The notes: generated by a model not told the origin, from the letters alone. A DNA stretch of 64,000 nt from Sinorhizobium saheli (GCF_001651875.1 NZ_LNQB01000083.1:253130-317129), one strand, 5' to 3'. Counted from the stretch's first letter, positions 33,238-42,550 are shown. Made by a program: numbers and translations.

Positions 33238-35544
33238 CTAGTTCTGATTGATCTTGCTGCCCTTCCAGGTGACCTCGCCCGAGGCCTTGCCGACAAATTT
33301 TCCCTTGGCGTTGACCGAAACATCCTTGCCTTCGATCGTGATCGTGCCGTCCTTCTTCATCACGATCATCGCCGAGCCGGTCTTGATGGTAATTGCTTCG
33401 CCTGCTTCGATCACCAGCTTCTTCCCGACGTTCACACCACCATCCTGGCCGATTTCGACCAGGCTGCTCTTGGCAACCTTTACCGATCTCGCACCCCCGA
33501 TCTCGGTCGCATCGTCATTGCCGATCTTGGCGCTACGGCCCTTGCCGATCTCGCTCGTCTGCCCGCCGCCGATCTGAACACTCTGGTCACTGCCGATTTC
33601 CCAGCTGTCGGAGGTTCCGATGTCATGGCTTTGGCTGCTGCCCACACTCACCGACCGCGTCGCGCCGATGGTGTTCATCTGTGCCGCCCCGACCGATCTG
33701 GTTTCCGCCGCCCCGACCGTGTCGACGCGGGACGCGCCCACGGTCACGGTCTGGACGATGCCGACGGTCTGGGTGTGGTTGGAGCCGATCGTCTCGGTGG
33801 AATTCGAGCCGATGCTGATCGTCTCATCGACTCCCACGGTGAGCGAGCGGTTGAGCCCGACCGTCTCGGTATCGTTGGAGCCGATATCGACCGTGCGGTC
33901 GACGCCGACCTTCGTCGTCTTGTCGTTGCCGACATCCTCGTCGAGGTTCACGCCAACGGAATGCTTGGCATTGTTGTCGATGCGGTCCGACTGGTCGTGC
34001 TGGACGAGCTTGCTGCGGTCGTTCTTGATCAGGAGGTTGTGGTCCTTCTGGGCCTGGAAGTAGACTTCCTCCGCTCCCGCCTTGTCCTCAAAGCGCAGCT
34101 CGTTCCAGCCCCCGCCGCCGGGTGAGGAATTCGTTTTCAGTCCGGATTGCGTGGCGTTTCCCGGCAGCTCGTAGGGAGGCATCTCCTTGCCGTTATAGAC
34201 CCTGCCGGTGATGATCGGCCGGTCGGGGTCTCCCTCGAGGAAGTCGATGATCACCTCCTGGCCAATGCGTGGGATCTGGATGAAGCCCCAGCCCGCGCCC
34301 GCCCAGGTCTGGGAGACGCGCACGAAGCAGGAACTGTTCTGGTCTTTCTTGCCGAGGCGATCCCAGTGGAACTGCACCTTCACCCGAGCATATTTGTCGG
34401 TGAAGATTTCCTCACCCTTCGGACCGACGACGGTGGCTGTCTGCGGGCCACGCATGATCGGCCGAGGCGTGATGCGCGGCGGCCGGTAAGTCAGCGACGT
34501 CGGCGCGACCTTCAGGCTGGCGCGGAAGGTCTCCTCTTCCGCATAGGCGGCGGGGCGGTAGCCTGGGTCAAAGAGGCGGTAGTCGGCGCGAAGCACGAGA
34601 TATTCGGCGTTCTGGTCCTTGCGAGGGAAGTCTTCCAGTTTGAACGTGCACCCCGAAGCGAGCCCGCGCACGGTGCCGGCGGCTGCGATCCGCTTGTGCG
34701 CAGCCTGAATTTCCTCGCGCCTTACGACGGCGACGGCATCGCCCCGACCGACGGTTAGGTGCGCGCCGGGATGACGGTAGTACTCGCCTTGCGATTCCGA
34801 GTGACTGAAGGGCTGCGCCGATTGCGCCATCAGATCGGCGGCGGGCTTTGTGAAATCGTAGTCCGTGTGGGCATAGGTGCCCGGGTGGACGGAGGCTGTT
34901 GCCACCCACTCGGTGATATATTCCTGGTCCCGCCGCATCGGCTCGCCTTCCGCGCGGAACTTGACCGTCGCATAGCCGGACGCAGGCTTCAGCTTGTTCA
35001 TGGCATCGGCAAGGACAAGGGTGTGTTCGCCGTCGCCATATTCGAAGAAATACATGATGCCTTCATGCTCGAGCAGTCGTTGCACGAAGTCCAGGTCGGT
35101 TTCGTCATACTGAACGCAGTATTCCCGCGCCTCGTAGGACCCCTGCAGCCGCTTCTCGAACTTGGCAGGCTTGTATTTCGAGAAGATCTCCTCGGCGATT
35201 TCCGGAACGCTCATGTTCTGGAAGATTCGACAATCGGTTGTATTCCCCAGCAGCCAAAGCCACGGCCGTACCTCGGCTTCGTAGTAGGCGAAGCCTTCCT
35301 GTATCCGGACCAGGCGAAAATCCGTCACCAGCCCACTGAACCACCGCTTCGGATCCCCGGACTCGCCCTCGACCGAAACCGGTTTTCCGAGAAGTTTCAA
35401 CGGGTCGACGTTCTCATCGGGGCTGACAAATCCAACGGTGAAGGCAAAGCAGCGGCTGATTTCGTCATGGCCGATGAGATGGGTGAAGGTCAGCGCCGCA
35501 GGGTCTAGTGGCGTCCGGACGATTGTCTTGCGGTCTTCGGCCAT
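33238..35544 (-). CDS. vgrG: VgrG (TssI) spike protein
   Basis: A 768-residue VgrG. A gp27-like N-terminal region (FTHLIGHDEISRCFAFTVGF; later DLDFVQRLLEHEGIMYFFEY) is followed by a gp5-like OB fold ending around residue 450 (EGDPDRPIITGRVYNG). The needle (about 535-715) is built of 8-residue repeats with V-G or I-G at each turn. A short tail (AMIVMKKDGTITIEG) ends the protein, so there is no C-terminal effector domain. It pierces target membranes and carries the DUF4150 tip/effector. It is transcribed divergently from the caspase gene, with a 328-base shared upstream region. Confidence 0.94.
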   Translation of the reverse strand: MAEDRKTIVRTPLDPAALTFTHLIGHDEISRCFAFTVGFVSPDENVDPLKLLGKPVSVEGESGDPKRWFSGLVTDFRLVRIQEGFAYYEAEVRPWLWLLGNTTDCRIFQNMSVPEIAEEIFSKYKPAKFEKRLQGSYEAREYCVQYDETDLDFVQRLLEHEGIMYFFEYGDGEHTLVLADAMNKLKPASGYATVKFRAEGEPMRRDQEYITEWVATASVHPGTYAHTDYDFTKPAADLMAQSAQPFSHSESQGEYYRHPGAHLTVGRGDAVAVVRREEIQAAHKRIAAAGTVRGLASGCTFKLEDFPRKDQNAEYLVLRADYRLFDPGYRPAAYAEEETFRASLKVAPTSLTYRPPRITPRPIMRGPQTATVVGPKGEEIFTDKYARVKVQFHWDRLGKKDQNSSCFVRVSQTWAGAGWGFIQIPRIGQEVIIDFLEGDPDRPIITGRVYNGKEMPPYELPGNATQSGLKTNSSPGGGGWNELRFEDKAGAEEVYFQAQKDHNLLIKNDRSKLVQHDQSDRIDNNAKHSVGVNLDEDVGNDKTTKVGVDRTVDIGSNDTETVGLNRSLTVGVDETISIGSNSTETIGSNHTQTVGIVQTVTVGASRVDTVGAAETRSVGAAQMNTIGATRSVSVGSSQSHDIGTSDSWEIGSDQSVQIGGGQTSEIGKGRSAKIGNDDATEIGGARSVKVAKSSLVEIGQDGGVNVGKKLVIEAGEAITIKTGSAMIVMKKDGTITIEGKDVSVNAKGKFVGKASGEVTWKGSKINQN

Positions 35545-35872
35545 GCGGAGAGTGCCCCCTGTCCTCGTGACGCCGGCAGTCTTCGATGATCAACCTATCA
35601 TAAACACCAGCCGCCTCGAAAGTCGCATGTCGTTGCATGGCTCTATACTCCCCGGCTGAAGTATCGAGCTCGAATTTCCGCTGCCAGTACTGAGGTCGGG
35701 CTACGAATTCATTTACCTTCGACATCCACCCGGAAATGCGGCGGGAGCAACCAGGCACATTGGAAACGCCCCCTCTTTTCCCGGCTGCGAAATTCGAAAA
35801 TCTGCATTACTATGGCCATGCAAATATTCTCGCTAATCAATCCAACGAAGCAGCAATCAGGCTGACCGGCCA
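35545..35872. other. Divergent intergenic region vgrG / caspase gene
   Basis: This 328-base stretch separates the divergent vgrG and caspase-like genes and must hold both promoters. I found no clear sigma-70 pair, palindrome or repeat in it. It is more AT-rich towards the caspase gene (around 35805-35860), the likeliest place for that promoter. Confidence 0.4.
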
Positions 35873-38011
35873 ATGGCACAGGATATTTCTTCCTTTCGGC
35901 TGAAATGGATTTTCCTGATCCCGCTGGTGGCACTTTTCGTTGCCGCGTTCTCATCGACGGCCTATGCGGAACGGCGAGCAGCGATCGTCGTTGGGAACGG
36001 CGAATACGAGTTTGCGCCCCTTCCAAACCCCAAAAACGATTCCAAGCTGATTGCTGCGACGCTGACGGAGCTTGGGTTCGATGTCCTGCTCTTCTACGAC
36101 ATCAGGAAAGCAGCAGTCGACGACCTCCAAAGTGCCATCCGTACGCATCTCATCGGTGCCGACATGGCGATTTTCTACTATGCGGGACACGCCTTGCAGC
36201 ATGAAGGGCGGAACCTGCTGCTACCCGTCGACGTGAGAACTGGATCGGCCAAGGAGGTTATCGATGACGCCATTGCGCTCAATTCCCTCATCGACATCGT
36301 CAAGGACGATCCGGTCGGCGTCAAACTGATCATCCTCGACGCCTGCCGCAACAATCCGCTCACCGCCCAGAAAGGACTGGAGGAAGGCCTGGCGAATATA
36401 GAGGCCGGCGCAGGCCAGGTTCTCATCGCCTTCGCTACAGGCGCCGGCGAAGTTGCATATGACGGCACGGGCGTGAACAGCCCCTATTCGTCGGCGCTCG
36501 CGAATGCGCTGCAGCAGCCGGGGCTCGACGTCTACGACACATTCAGGACAGTGCGCGGAGACGTCCGCCTCGCCACGAACGGATCTCAGATACCCTGGAT
36601 CACCGGCTCGATCGAGACCAGGTTCGTCTTTCGCCCGGGAGACGGCAAATCGCCAGCGGGGAGCTCGGGCGAAAATGGGGAGCTGACACTCGATCGGGTG
36701 CTCTGGCACTTCATTCAGGACAGTTCCGACCCGAAAGATTTCGAACGCTTCGTCAAGGCGTTTCCCAAGAGCGAGCTTGCGGCGGAAGCACTTGACCGCA
36801 GCAAACTCCAGATTGCTGCCCTGCATGAGCGTGGGCTCTTTGTCACCGGCGCTCTCGCTGCCACGCCGATTTCCACCGAGGCGCCGTTGAGCGCGGAGAC
36901 TGCAGCGGCCGATAAGGAGTTTGTATTTCAGCAAGCGGGCGAGCGCGCCGTAAGCGAGACTTTTCGTATCTGGCCGCGCGAAATGCCGGCGACCCAAAGC
37001 GGAATGAAAATGCTGGTGACGGATTGCGACCTCTACGCGGCCGATCCGAACGACCCGCAACGCGTTGTACCCGGTGTCACGAACGGGCTCGTCAATGTCC
37101 GCGATGGGCTGCGCGCCTGTGGCTTCGCGCTTGCTGCAGATTCCACAAATCCGCGCCTGCAGTACCAGTTCGGCCGGGTTCTGGAAATTGCCCGGCGCTA
37201 TGACTGGGCCGAACACTTTTACGAACTCTCCGGCGAGCAAGAATACAGCGCCGCACTTGTCAATCTCGGATATATGGCGCGCGTCGGGATGGGCCGCGAG
37301 GTCGATTACAAGCGCGCCTTCGATCTGTACATGAAGGCGGCGTCTCTTGGAAATCTCAGAGCAAGGACGAACATCGGATCAGCCTACATTCGCGGCCAGG
37401 GCGTGCCGAAAATCCCCGAGGAAGGGATTCTCTGGTACAAACTTGCAGCATCAAGCGGGTGGTCGAATGCAATCAATGCATTGGGGGACAGCTTCCGCCG
37501 CGGCACAGGTGTGAAGCGGGATGATGTCGAAGCGGCAAAGCTTTATGCCGCCGCGGCCGATGCCGGGCAAATCGATGCGATCAATAATCTCGGTCGTGCC
37601 TATGTCAGCGGCCAGGGCGTGCCGAAGGACGTCAAACGGGGTCTTGATCTGATGCTCCGCGCAACGGAGATGGGCAACCAGTATGCACCGTTCTACGCTG
37701 CTCGCCTGCTCCTGAAGGGCGATGGCAAGGTGTCCCGCGATAGCAGTCGCGCGCTTTCTCTGTTCGAATTGTCCGCGCGCCGCGGCTTTGAAGACGCCTA
37801 TCTTGAACTTGCGAAAGGCTACGCGCAGGGTTCCTTCGCCCGTGGAAAGCCGGACCTGCGACGGGCCTATTTCAACGCATTGCTGGCGACCCGTTTCAAG
37901 GTCGAAAAAGCGGAACAGACAATGACCTCAGTTGGCGAGAAACTTGATGCCGCCGCGCGAACAGCGGTCGAGGGAGAGGTCGAGTTGTTTGTTCAGCAAA
38001 ACGGCCTCTGA
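35873..38011 (+). CDS. Secreted caspase-like (peptidase C14) protein with SEL1 repeats
   Basis: A 712-residue protein with a signal peptide or anchor (about 11-32). A caspase-fold domain follows: AAIVVGNGEYE near 36, catalytic His in FYYAGHALQ (H106) and catalytic Cys in ILDACRNNP (C158). A short helical motif W-H-F-I-Q-D...F-V-K-A-F-P-K-S-E-L lies near 280, and SEL1/TPR repeats occupy about 455-690 (GYMARVGMGREVDYKRAFDL and similar). It is probably periplasmic or cell-surface. Target and pathway are unknown; both catalytic residues are intact, so it is likely active. It lies divergent to vgrG, but a T6SS role is not shown by the sequence. Confidence 0.8.
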   Translation: MAQDISSFRLKWIFLIPLVALFVAAFSSTAYAERRAAIVVGNGEYEFAPLPNPKNDSKLIAATLTELGFDVLLFYDIRKAAVDDLQSAIRTHLIGADMAIFYYAGHALQHEGRNLLLPVDVRTGSAKEVIDDAIALNSLIDIVKDDPVGVKLIILDACRNNPLTAQKGLEEGLANIEAGAGQVLIAFATGAGEVAYDGTGVNSPYSSALANALQQPGLDVYDTFRTVRGDVRLATNGSQIPWITGSIETRFVFRPGDGKSPAGSSGENGELTLDRVLWHFIQDSSDPKDFERFVKAFPKSELAAEALDRSKLQIAALHERGLFVTGALAATPISTEAPLSAETAAADKEFVFQQAGERAVSETFRIWPREMPATQSGMKMLVTDCDLYAADPNDPQRVVPGVTNGLVNVRDGLRACGFALAADSTNPRLQYQFGRVLEIARRYDWAEHFYELSGEQEYSAALVNLGYMARVGMGREVDYKRAFDLYMKAASLGNLRARTNIGSAYIRGQGVPKIPEEGILWYKLAASSGWSNAINALGDSFRRGTGVKRDDVEAAKLYAAAADAGQIDAINNLGRAYVSGQGVPKDVKRGLDLMLRATEMGNQYAPFYAARLLLKGDGKVSRDSSRALSLFELSARRGFEDAYLELAKGYAQGSFARGKPDLRRAYFNALLATRFKVEKAEQTMTSVGEKLDAAARTAVEGEVELFVQQNGL

Positions 38012-38049
38012 GATTGAGATTAATCAGCAGGTACACCGAGGGGGTGACA

Positions 38050-38568
38050 GTGCGCGGGATTGTCGACGGAGCGCGATGGTACTTTTCGCTAGTCCGGCCT
38101 AAACCAAACACGAGCCTCATCGATGGGACCGCCGAAGAGACGAGCCTGAATTATGTCTTCGACGACGCGACCCTCCAGGCAAAACCAAGAAGCCTGATCT
38201 CGGTCCTCGGCACGATGCCCGCCAATCTTGCCGAGGTTCTTGACACGGCGGTGCAGGCTTGTCGGGCCAATGCCGAATTGCCGGTGGTCGTCCTGTCCGA
38301 GCTGCGCCTGGATCTGATGGCGGCACGTTCCGCTCCACTGGAATTCATCCCGACGCGCCGGCACCTGCCGTCGCTCCCGGAGGAAAGCTACGGCAGGTAT
38401 GTTCGCCAGCGCTGGTCGCTGATCATGACAAAATGGGACATATCCCATGAAATCGCGCTGTCGCTGAGGATCGATGAATTTCTTGCAGAACAGGTCGGCG
38501 CCGAGATCACGCAGCAGCTTACGTGCGAGCAATCGAGGCATGCAAAGGACGGTCAGCCCGAATACTGA
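38050..38568 (+). CDS. Hypothetical protein downstream of the caspase gene
   Basis: About 172 residues, no signal peptide or membrane helix, no family recognised. Features include LIDGTAEETSLNYVFDD and a C-terminal charged region YGRYVRQRWSLIMTKWD. The GTG at 38050 has GAGGGGG about 5 bases upstream; a TTG at 38014 is possible but has no binding site. It follows the caspase gene by 38 bases on the same strand, suggesting one transcript. Its last 50 bases overlap the 3' end of the convergent glycosyltransferase gene. The opposite-strand frame here looks like a shadow. Confidence 0.5.
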   Translation: MRGIVDGARWYFSLVRPKPNTSLIDGTAEETSLNYVFDDATLQAKPRSLISVLGTMPANLAEVLDTAVQACRANAELPVVVLSELRLDLMAARSAPLEFIPTRRHLPSLPEESYGRYVRQRWSLIMTKWDISHEIALSLRIDEFLAEQVGAEITQQLTCEQSRHAKDGQPEY

Positions 38569-40780
38569 AGACGAGCTGCTCGATCGCCTTCGCGGCATCG
38601 ACGGCGCCATTGACGAATCCTAACCTCTTTGATCGCCGGCGAACCTCGGCCTGGAAGGGTTCAGACAGCGCCAGGTCGAGGCTCGCCTCCACCCTGTTCA
38701 GTTCGGAGTGTCGCAAGCACAGGCCCAAACCCGCCGACTGGGCATAGACAGCGCGAAGGTGCTGGTCGTCCATTTCCGGGGCCTCATTGGGCACGAAAAT
38801 CGAGGGCACTCCCCCAAAGATGCTTTCGTGGAAGCTGTTATATCCGGCATTGGTCACCAGCAGATCGATCGCCGAGAAACACTCCGCGAGTGGGTAAAGG
38901 CTCCTGCTTTGAACCCTCCACCTATCCTCCCTGCGGGGCCTGGCAAGCGGATTGAGGATCTGCACCGTCTGCACGCCCCGCCTTTCCAACCCGGCGAAAA
39001 TGAGTTCGGGCAGGGCTGCAAAGTCGAAGTTGCGCTGCGAGCCCAATTGTACCGCCACAGTGAAGCGGTTTGGATCGACGCCCAGCTTGGCCGCGGCTTC
39101 GCTCCGGGGCAAGCCCGAGCCCGGCTCCAGGAGGAGCAAGGGCGAGACGGCAACCGCGCCGGGCAGTTCGCGTGTCGGCCCGTGGTCCTCGTCATGAGCA
39201 AATTCGCCCGGCTCTATCACCATGTCGAATGCGCCTTGGGCGTCCGGATTGAACGCATGATCGACACGCCACAAGGCACGGCGTACCCAAACCCAGGCAA
39301 TATCAGGCCGGCTTTGGGCAACGGCGATCAGTCCCGGAAACGGCTTGTTCCCATCAAACACCACCGCCGAAACATCGAAAGCCTCCACCGCGCTCAGCAG
39401 CTCTTGCGCATACGCCTTGTTCCAGCTTTGGTCGGTAACGCCCAAGGCCAGGCCGCAAGGAATATAGTCCACGGCGTGACCGCGCGCAAAAACCAGGGCG
39501 GCTCCTGCTGATCTCGTGAAGAAAATAGGGTCGACGTCTTCGGACATACGCTCGGCGATGGCCATCAGGCGCGTGATGTGTCCCAGTCCTATGCCGTTCG
39601 TTGCAACGAAAAGTATCCGTCGCCTTTGGCCCAGACGCCTCGCCGGTGATCGGACCGCCCTGTCGTCGGCGTCGCTCCCATTCGAAAAACCAGTGACTGT
39701 CGTCCGGCTGTTTTTGAAGGCCGAAGGCGCGGGCAACTCCAGATCATCATAGAGGCGCCCCATGCGCTCCGGATATCGATCGATCGCAAATTTCCTCCGA
39801 ACAAGTTCTCTCGCGGCATTCGATTGCTCGACATAAGCGTGAGGCGAGGCCATGAAGCGTTCGATGACGTCCGCCGTTTCAGCAATATCGCAGTAGGCCG
39901 CACCCTCTTCGAAGAGATCCTTGAATGAGGGATCGAGCACCGTCACCAGACCGCTGGCCATTGCTTCCGCGGCGCACAGCCCGAACGCCTCCACCCAATG
40001 CCTGCTGTGGAAATAGACGTAAAAGTCCAGGCGACTGAGAAAGTCGGGCACGTTGCTTGCCCCAAAGGCACGGATTTCCCAGTTCGAACCGATCCACTGC
40101 TGGACTGCGTCGGGAACACCGCCCAAGACTTTGATATTGAAATCCGCCCTCTCGGGATAGGCCGCGCGGAGGTCGCCTGCGCTATCCGGCCATTTCATCG
40201 CGTCGGCTCTCGTGTGACGCCCCAGGGTGATTGCGCCTGCTGGCGCCTTTCTCCGGTGTTGCGTCCATTCGGCGAGGTCGACCATGTTCCACAGATCGTG
40301 CCGAAGAAGCTTGGGCCCGTGAGGGCCAAGGCCCTCATACTGAGATCTGACCTTTGGACCGACGGGAGCAAACACGACTGGCGCGCCAAAAAGGCGATCC
40401 AGAACACGCTCGATCACAGCGGGATCGTATTGCTGAACGTGTTGACCGTTGAACAGAGGATGATGAACCACGCATACGACACGACGGGGTCTCAACCGCA
40501 CCGGCGACTGCGGCATCCGCTCGAAGACGGCAGGATGGTGCGCCAGAAGAATGTCGCAGGTCGCCTGTTCTGATCCGGCCAGCCAATCGATGTTTGATTG
40601 CTCGATTGCCGCTGCCGTACGGCTGTCGAAGGCGCCTACCGGCGATCGTTGAGGTCCAAGAAACGGCAGCAGACCGCAGTTCAACTCCCAACGTCGCGCC
40701 GCCTTCAGTTCGGCTCTCAGTGCGCTCGACGTGCCGCCCTGAAATCGTGGATCGGCCGCATGGACAATGTCAAAGTGCAT
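38519..40780 (-). CDS. Two-domain glycosyltransferase (GT4-like plus MurG/GT28-like)
   Basis: About 753 residues in two glycosyltransferase halves. The N-terminal half starts HFDIVHAADPRFQGGTSSAL and ends with the GT-B donor-site type sequence EAMASGLVTVLDPSFKDLFE (about 310-335). The C-terminal half begins LFVATNGIGLGHITRLMAIA (about 415) and contains DLLVTNAGYNSFHESIFGG, as in MurG-type transferases. It is cytoplasmic, and the acceptor is unknown. The start is uncertain: 40780 begins the conserved region but lacks a good binding site; 40852 is the next in-frame ATG upstream. It converges on and overlaps the unknown ORF to its left. Confidence 0.65.
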   Translation of the reverse strand: MHFDIVHAADPRFQGGTSSALRAELKAARRWELNCGLLPFLGPQRSPVGAFDSRTAAAIEQSNIDWLAGSEQATCDILLAHHPAVFERMPQSPVRLRPRRVVCVVHHPLFNGQHVQQYDPAVIERVLDRLFGAPVVFAPVGPKVRSQYEGLGPHGPKLLRHDLWNMVDLAEWTQHRRKAPAGAITLGRHTRADAMKWPDSAGDLRAAYPERADFNIKVLGGVPDAVQQWIGSNWEIRAFGASNVPDFLSRLDFYVYFHSRHWVEAFGLCAAEAMASGLVTVLDPSFKDLFEEGAAYCDIAETADVIERFMASPHAYVEQSNAARELVRRKFAIDRYPERMGRLYDDLELPAPSAFKNSRTTVTGFSNGSDADDRAVRSPARRLGQRRRILFVATNGIGLGHITRLMAIAERMSEDVDPIFFTRSAGAALVFARGHAVDYIPCGLALGVTDQSWNKAYAQELLSAVEAFDVSAVVFDGNKPFPGLIAVAQSRPDIAWVWVRRALWRVDHAFNPDAQGAFDMVIEPGEFAHDEDHGPTRELPGAVAVSPLLLLEPGSGLPRSEAAAKLGVDPNRFTVAVQLGSQRNFDFAALPELIFAGLERRGVQTVQILNPLARPRREDRWRVQSRSLYPLAECFSAIDLLVTNAGYNSFHESIFGGVPSIFVPNEAPEMDDQHLRAVYAQSAGLGLCLRHSELNRVEASLDLALSEPFQAEVRRRSKRLGFVNGAVDAAKAIEQLVFSIRADRPLHASIART

Positions 40781-40890
40781 CAGCCAATCCGAAGGATGAT
40801 TTGAACTCCTGAGGCAACCATGCGCTCCCTGTTGCCGCTCGGCATCGCTCATATTGAAGCAATCCGGTGAAGGGCACCGATCGCCGAATG

Positions 40891-41211
40891 CTAATAGGCC
40901 GTTTGTCCGGACAAAGTCCGCCGATATTGAACCGGCAATTTGCGTACGGCGACAGGTTTCTTTTGGACCGTCGTCTTCAACCGGCTCACGGCCGAAGCTG
41001 CGTAGCAACTGCGCGGATACCTGCCGAGGAACGCTCTGTAGGACTCGCGCGTATTCAGCCTTTGGGCACTACGCCAGGCCGCAGATTCGGCGGCAGTGGG
41101 AGGCGTGTTTTGACAGTTGGTGCTTTCGGGTAGCGGTGGTGTCGAAGGCCGCCAGGACGGCACGCAGGCCGTCAGAAAGACCGAGAGGAGGACGGAAACA
41201 CGTTTCAACAT
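40891..41211 (-). CDS. Small lipoprotein
   Basis: A 106-residue protein with a lipoprotein signal (lipobox FLTAC, Cys about residue 16), then a proline-rich segment. A helical motif WRSAQRLNTRESYRAFLGRY is followed by PRSCYAASAVSRL. A similar motif (F-E-R-F-V-K-A-F-P-K-S-E-L-A-A-E-A-L) occurs in the caspase-like protein 4.5 kb away. The C-terminus is basic. AGGAG lies 10 bases before the ATG. Function unknown. Confidence 0.55.
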   Translation of the reverse strand: MLKRVSVLLSVFLTACVPSWRPSTPPLPESTNCQNTPPTAAESAAWRSAQRLNTRESYRAFLGRYPRSCYAASAVSRLKTTVQKKPVAVRKLPVQYRRTLSGQTAY

Positions 41212-41611
41212 ACGAGAACGTCTCCTACCGACAATAGTAAAGCACAGGTGCTAAAACTTGAAGTCTAACAGTATAGAAAATGCCTTCGCAAAACAAGCGC
41301 CAACCCATAAGTAATGCCGCGACAGACGTCTTTATCCCGGCTGAGCATAGCGCAGTTGAACCCGGATCACCACCGGTGCTGGCAAGGTTATCCCGCTCCG
41401 GATGTCAAGCGCCGCAATTCGAATGGCGACCATAAAAAGAATACACCAAAATATACCGGGCGCGCAGCTCGCCGGGATCAGCGGCGACAACGTGCCAAGG
41501 GATGACGTTGCAGGCGGCGCGCTCCAACTTTCCCCTCTCTCAGGAAAGCCGCCGGAGCGGCGCCTCGGGCCGCGCCGCCGAATGTCCACGAGCGGAATTG
41601 AATCCCGGGGG
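41212..41611. other. Intergenic region with no supported gene
   Basis: About 400 bases between two minus-strand genes. Reading frames here are short, overlapping and arginine- or serine-rich without a binding site or family match. The stretch around 41225-41290 is AT-rich and is the likely promoter of the small lipoprotein gene. I see no RNA gene or repeat in it. Confidence 0.4.
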
Positions 41612-42550
41612 TTATACGCTTTGAACCGTGCAGGCGTGACTCTCTTTCGCGCCCTTTAGCCGGGTGGCGAGACGCAGGATGTGCGACGCACCAACGCCGC
41701 AGCATCCGCCGATGATCGTCGCCCCGCTTTGAGCCCACTCGCAAGCGAAGTGGGAATAACGGTCGGCCGACAGGTCGTCGCGGATCGTGTGCAGGGTCTC
41801 ATTGGCCGCGCCATCTTCTTCGGCCGCGAAGGCATTGGCATAGACACCGATCTCGATGCGGCGCCCTTCCTTCGCAAAGGCGGCGCTGGCCGCCTCGAGG
41901 GCGCGCCGCATCACCTCCGGCCGGCTGCAGTTGAAGAGCAGCGCCGATGCTTCCGATCCGGCGATCCAGCGCGCGGCATCTGCAACGCTTTCGCCGGAAC
42001 GCAGCGACGCGGGCCGCATCTCCGCATCCGGGGCGTCCTCGAGCGTGAAGGAAATCCAGAACGGTTTGCCGCTTCCAGCCACCGCATTCTGCACCGCCTC
42101 GGCCTCGGCCACGAGGCTCAGCGTCTCCCCGACCCATAGATCGACGAAAGGGGCGAGTTCCTCGACCAGGACGCTGAGGTAATCCTGCACCAGATCCGGT
42201 TTGAACAGTTGCGGCTCATAGGAGCCGAAGACCGGCGGCAACGATCCGGCGACGAGCACCTTGCGGTCTGTCGCCGCGTCGGCGGCTTCGCGTGCCAGGC
42301 GACCGGCAAGGGCGATCAGCCTGCGTCCGTCGGTGCGAAAGCGCTCCTCGCCGATGTGGAACGGCACCAGCGCATAGCTGTTCGTGGTGACGACGTCCGC
42401 CCCTGCCGTGATGAATTCTTCATGCACCCGCCTGACGATCTGCGGGCTCTCCATCAGCGCAAGCGCCGACCATTCCGGCTGCCTGAGTTCTGCGCCGAGC
42501 CGGACAAGTTCGCGGCTCATGCCGCCGTCGAGGATTCTGATGGGGTTCAT
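41612..42550 (-). CDS. mmuM: Homocysteine S-methyltransferase family protein
   Basis: A 312-residue zinc enzyme. ILDGGMSREL opens the barrel, and the zinc-ligand cysteines appear in LLFNCSRPE (Cys about 205) and GGCCGVGASH near the C-terminus. Such enzymes move a methyl group from S-methylmethionine or similar donors to homocysteine, giving methionine. It is the last gene of the minus-strand transporter/PLP operon, 113 bases after the PLP enzyme gene. The symbol is by family resemblance; the true methyl donor cannot be read from sequence. Confidence 0.8.
   Translation of the reverse strand: MNPIRILDGGMSRELVRLGAELRQPEWSALALMESPQIVRRVHEEFITAGADVVTTNSYALVPFHIGEERFRTDGRRLIALAGRLAREAADAATDRKVLVAGSLPPVFGSYEPQLFKPDLVQDYLSVLVEELAPFVDLWVGETLSLVAEAEAVQNAVAGSGKPFWISFTLEDAPDAEMRPASLRSGESVADAARWIAGSEASALLFNCSRPEVMRRALEAASAAFAKEGRRIEIGVYANAFAAEEDGAANETLHTIRDDLSADRYSHFACEWAQSGATIIGGCCGVGASHILRLATRLKGAKESHACTVQSV

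Noticed and set aside
33390-33945. Regular short repeats suggesting a CRISPR array or tandem repeat
   Set aside because: The periodicity is 24 bases, coding for the 8-residue VgrG needle repeat; there are no identical direct repeats separated by unique spacers.
32743-34125. 460-residue open frame on the plus strand opposite vgrG
   Set aside because: It is antisense to the repeated VgrG needle; the long frame results from the regular repeat composition and has no family match or suitable start context.
38089-38610. 173-residue minus-strand frame opposite the unknown ORF
   Set aside because: It has a serine/arginine-rich shadow-type start and no binding site; the plus-strand frame has a better start and context.
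41402-41659. 85-residue plus-strand frame in the intergenic region
   Set aside because: It has no ribosome-binding site, unremarkable composition and overlap with the 3' end of the methyltransferase gene.
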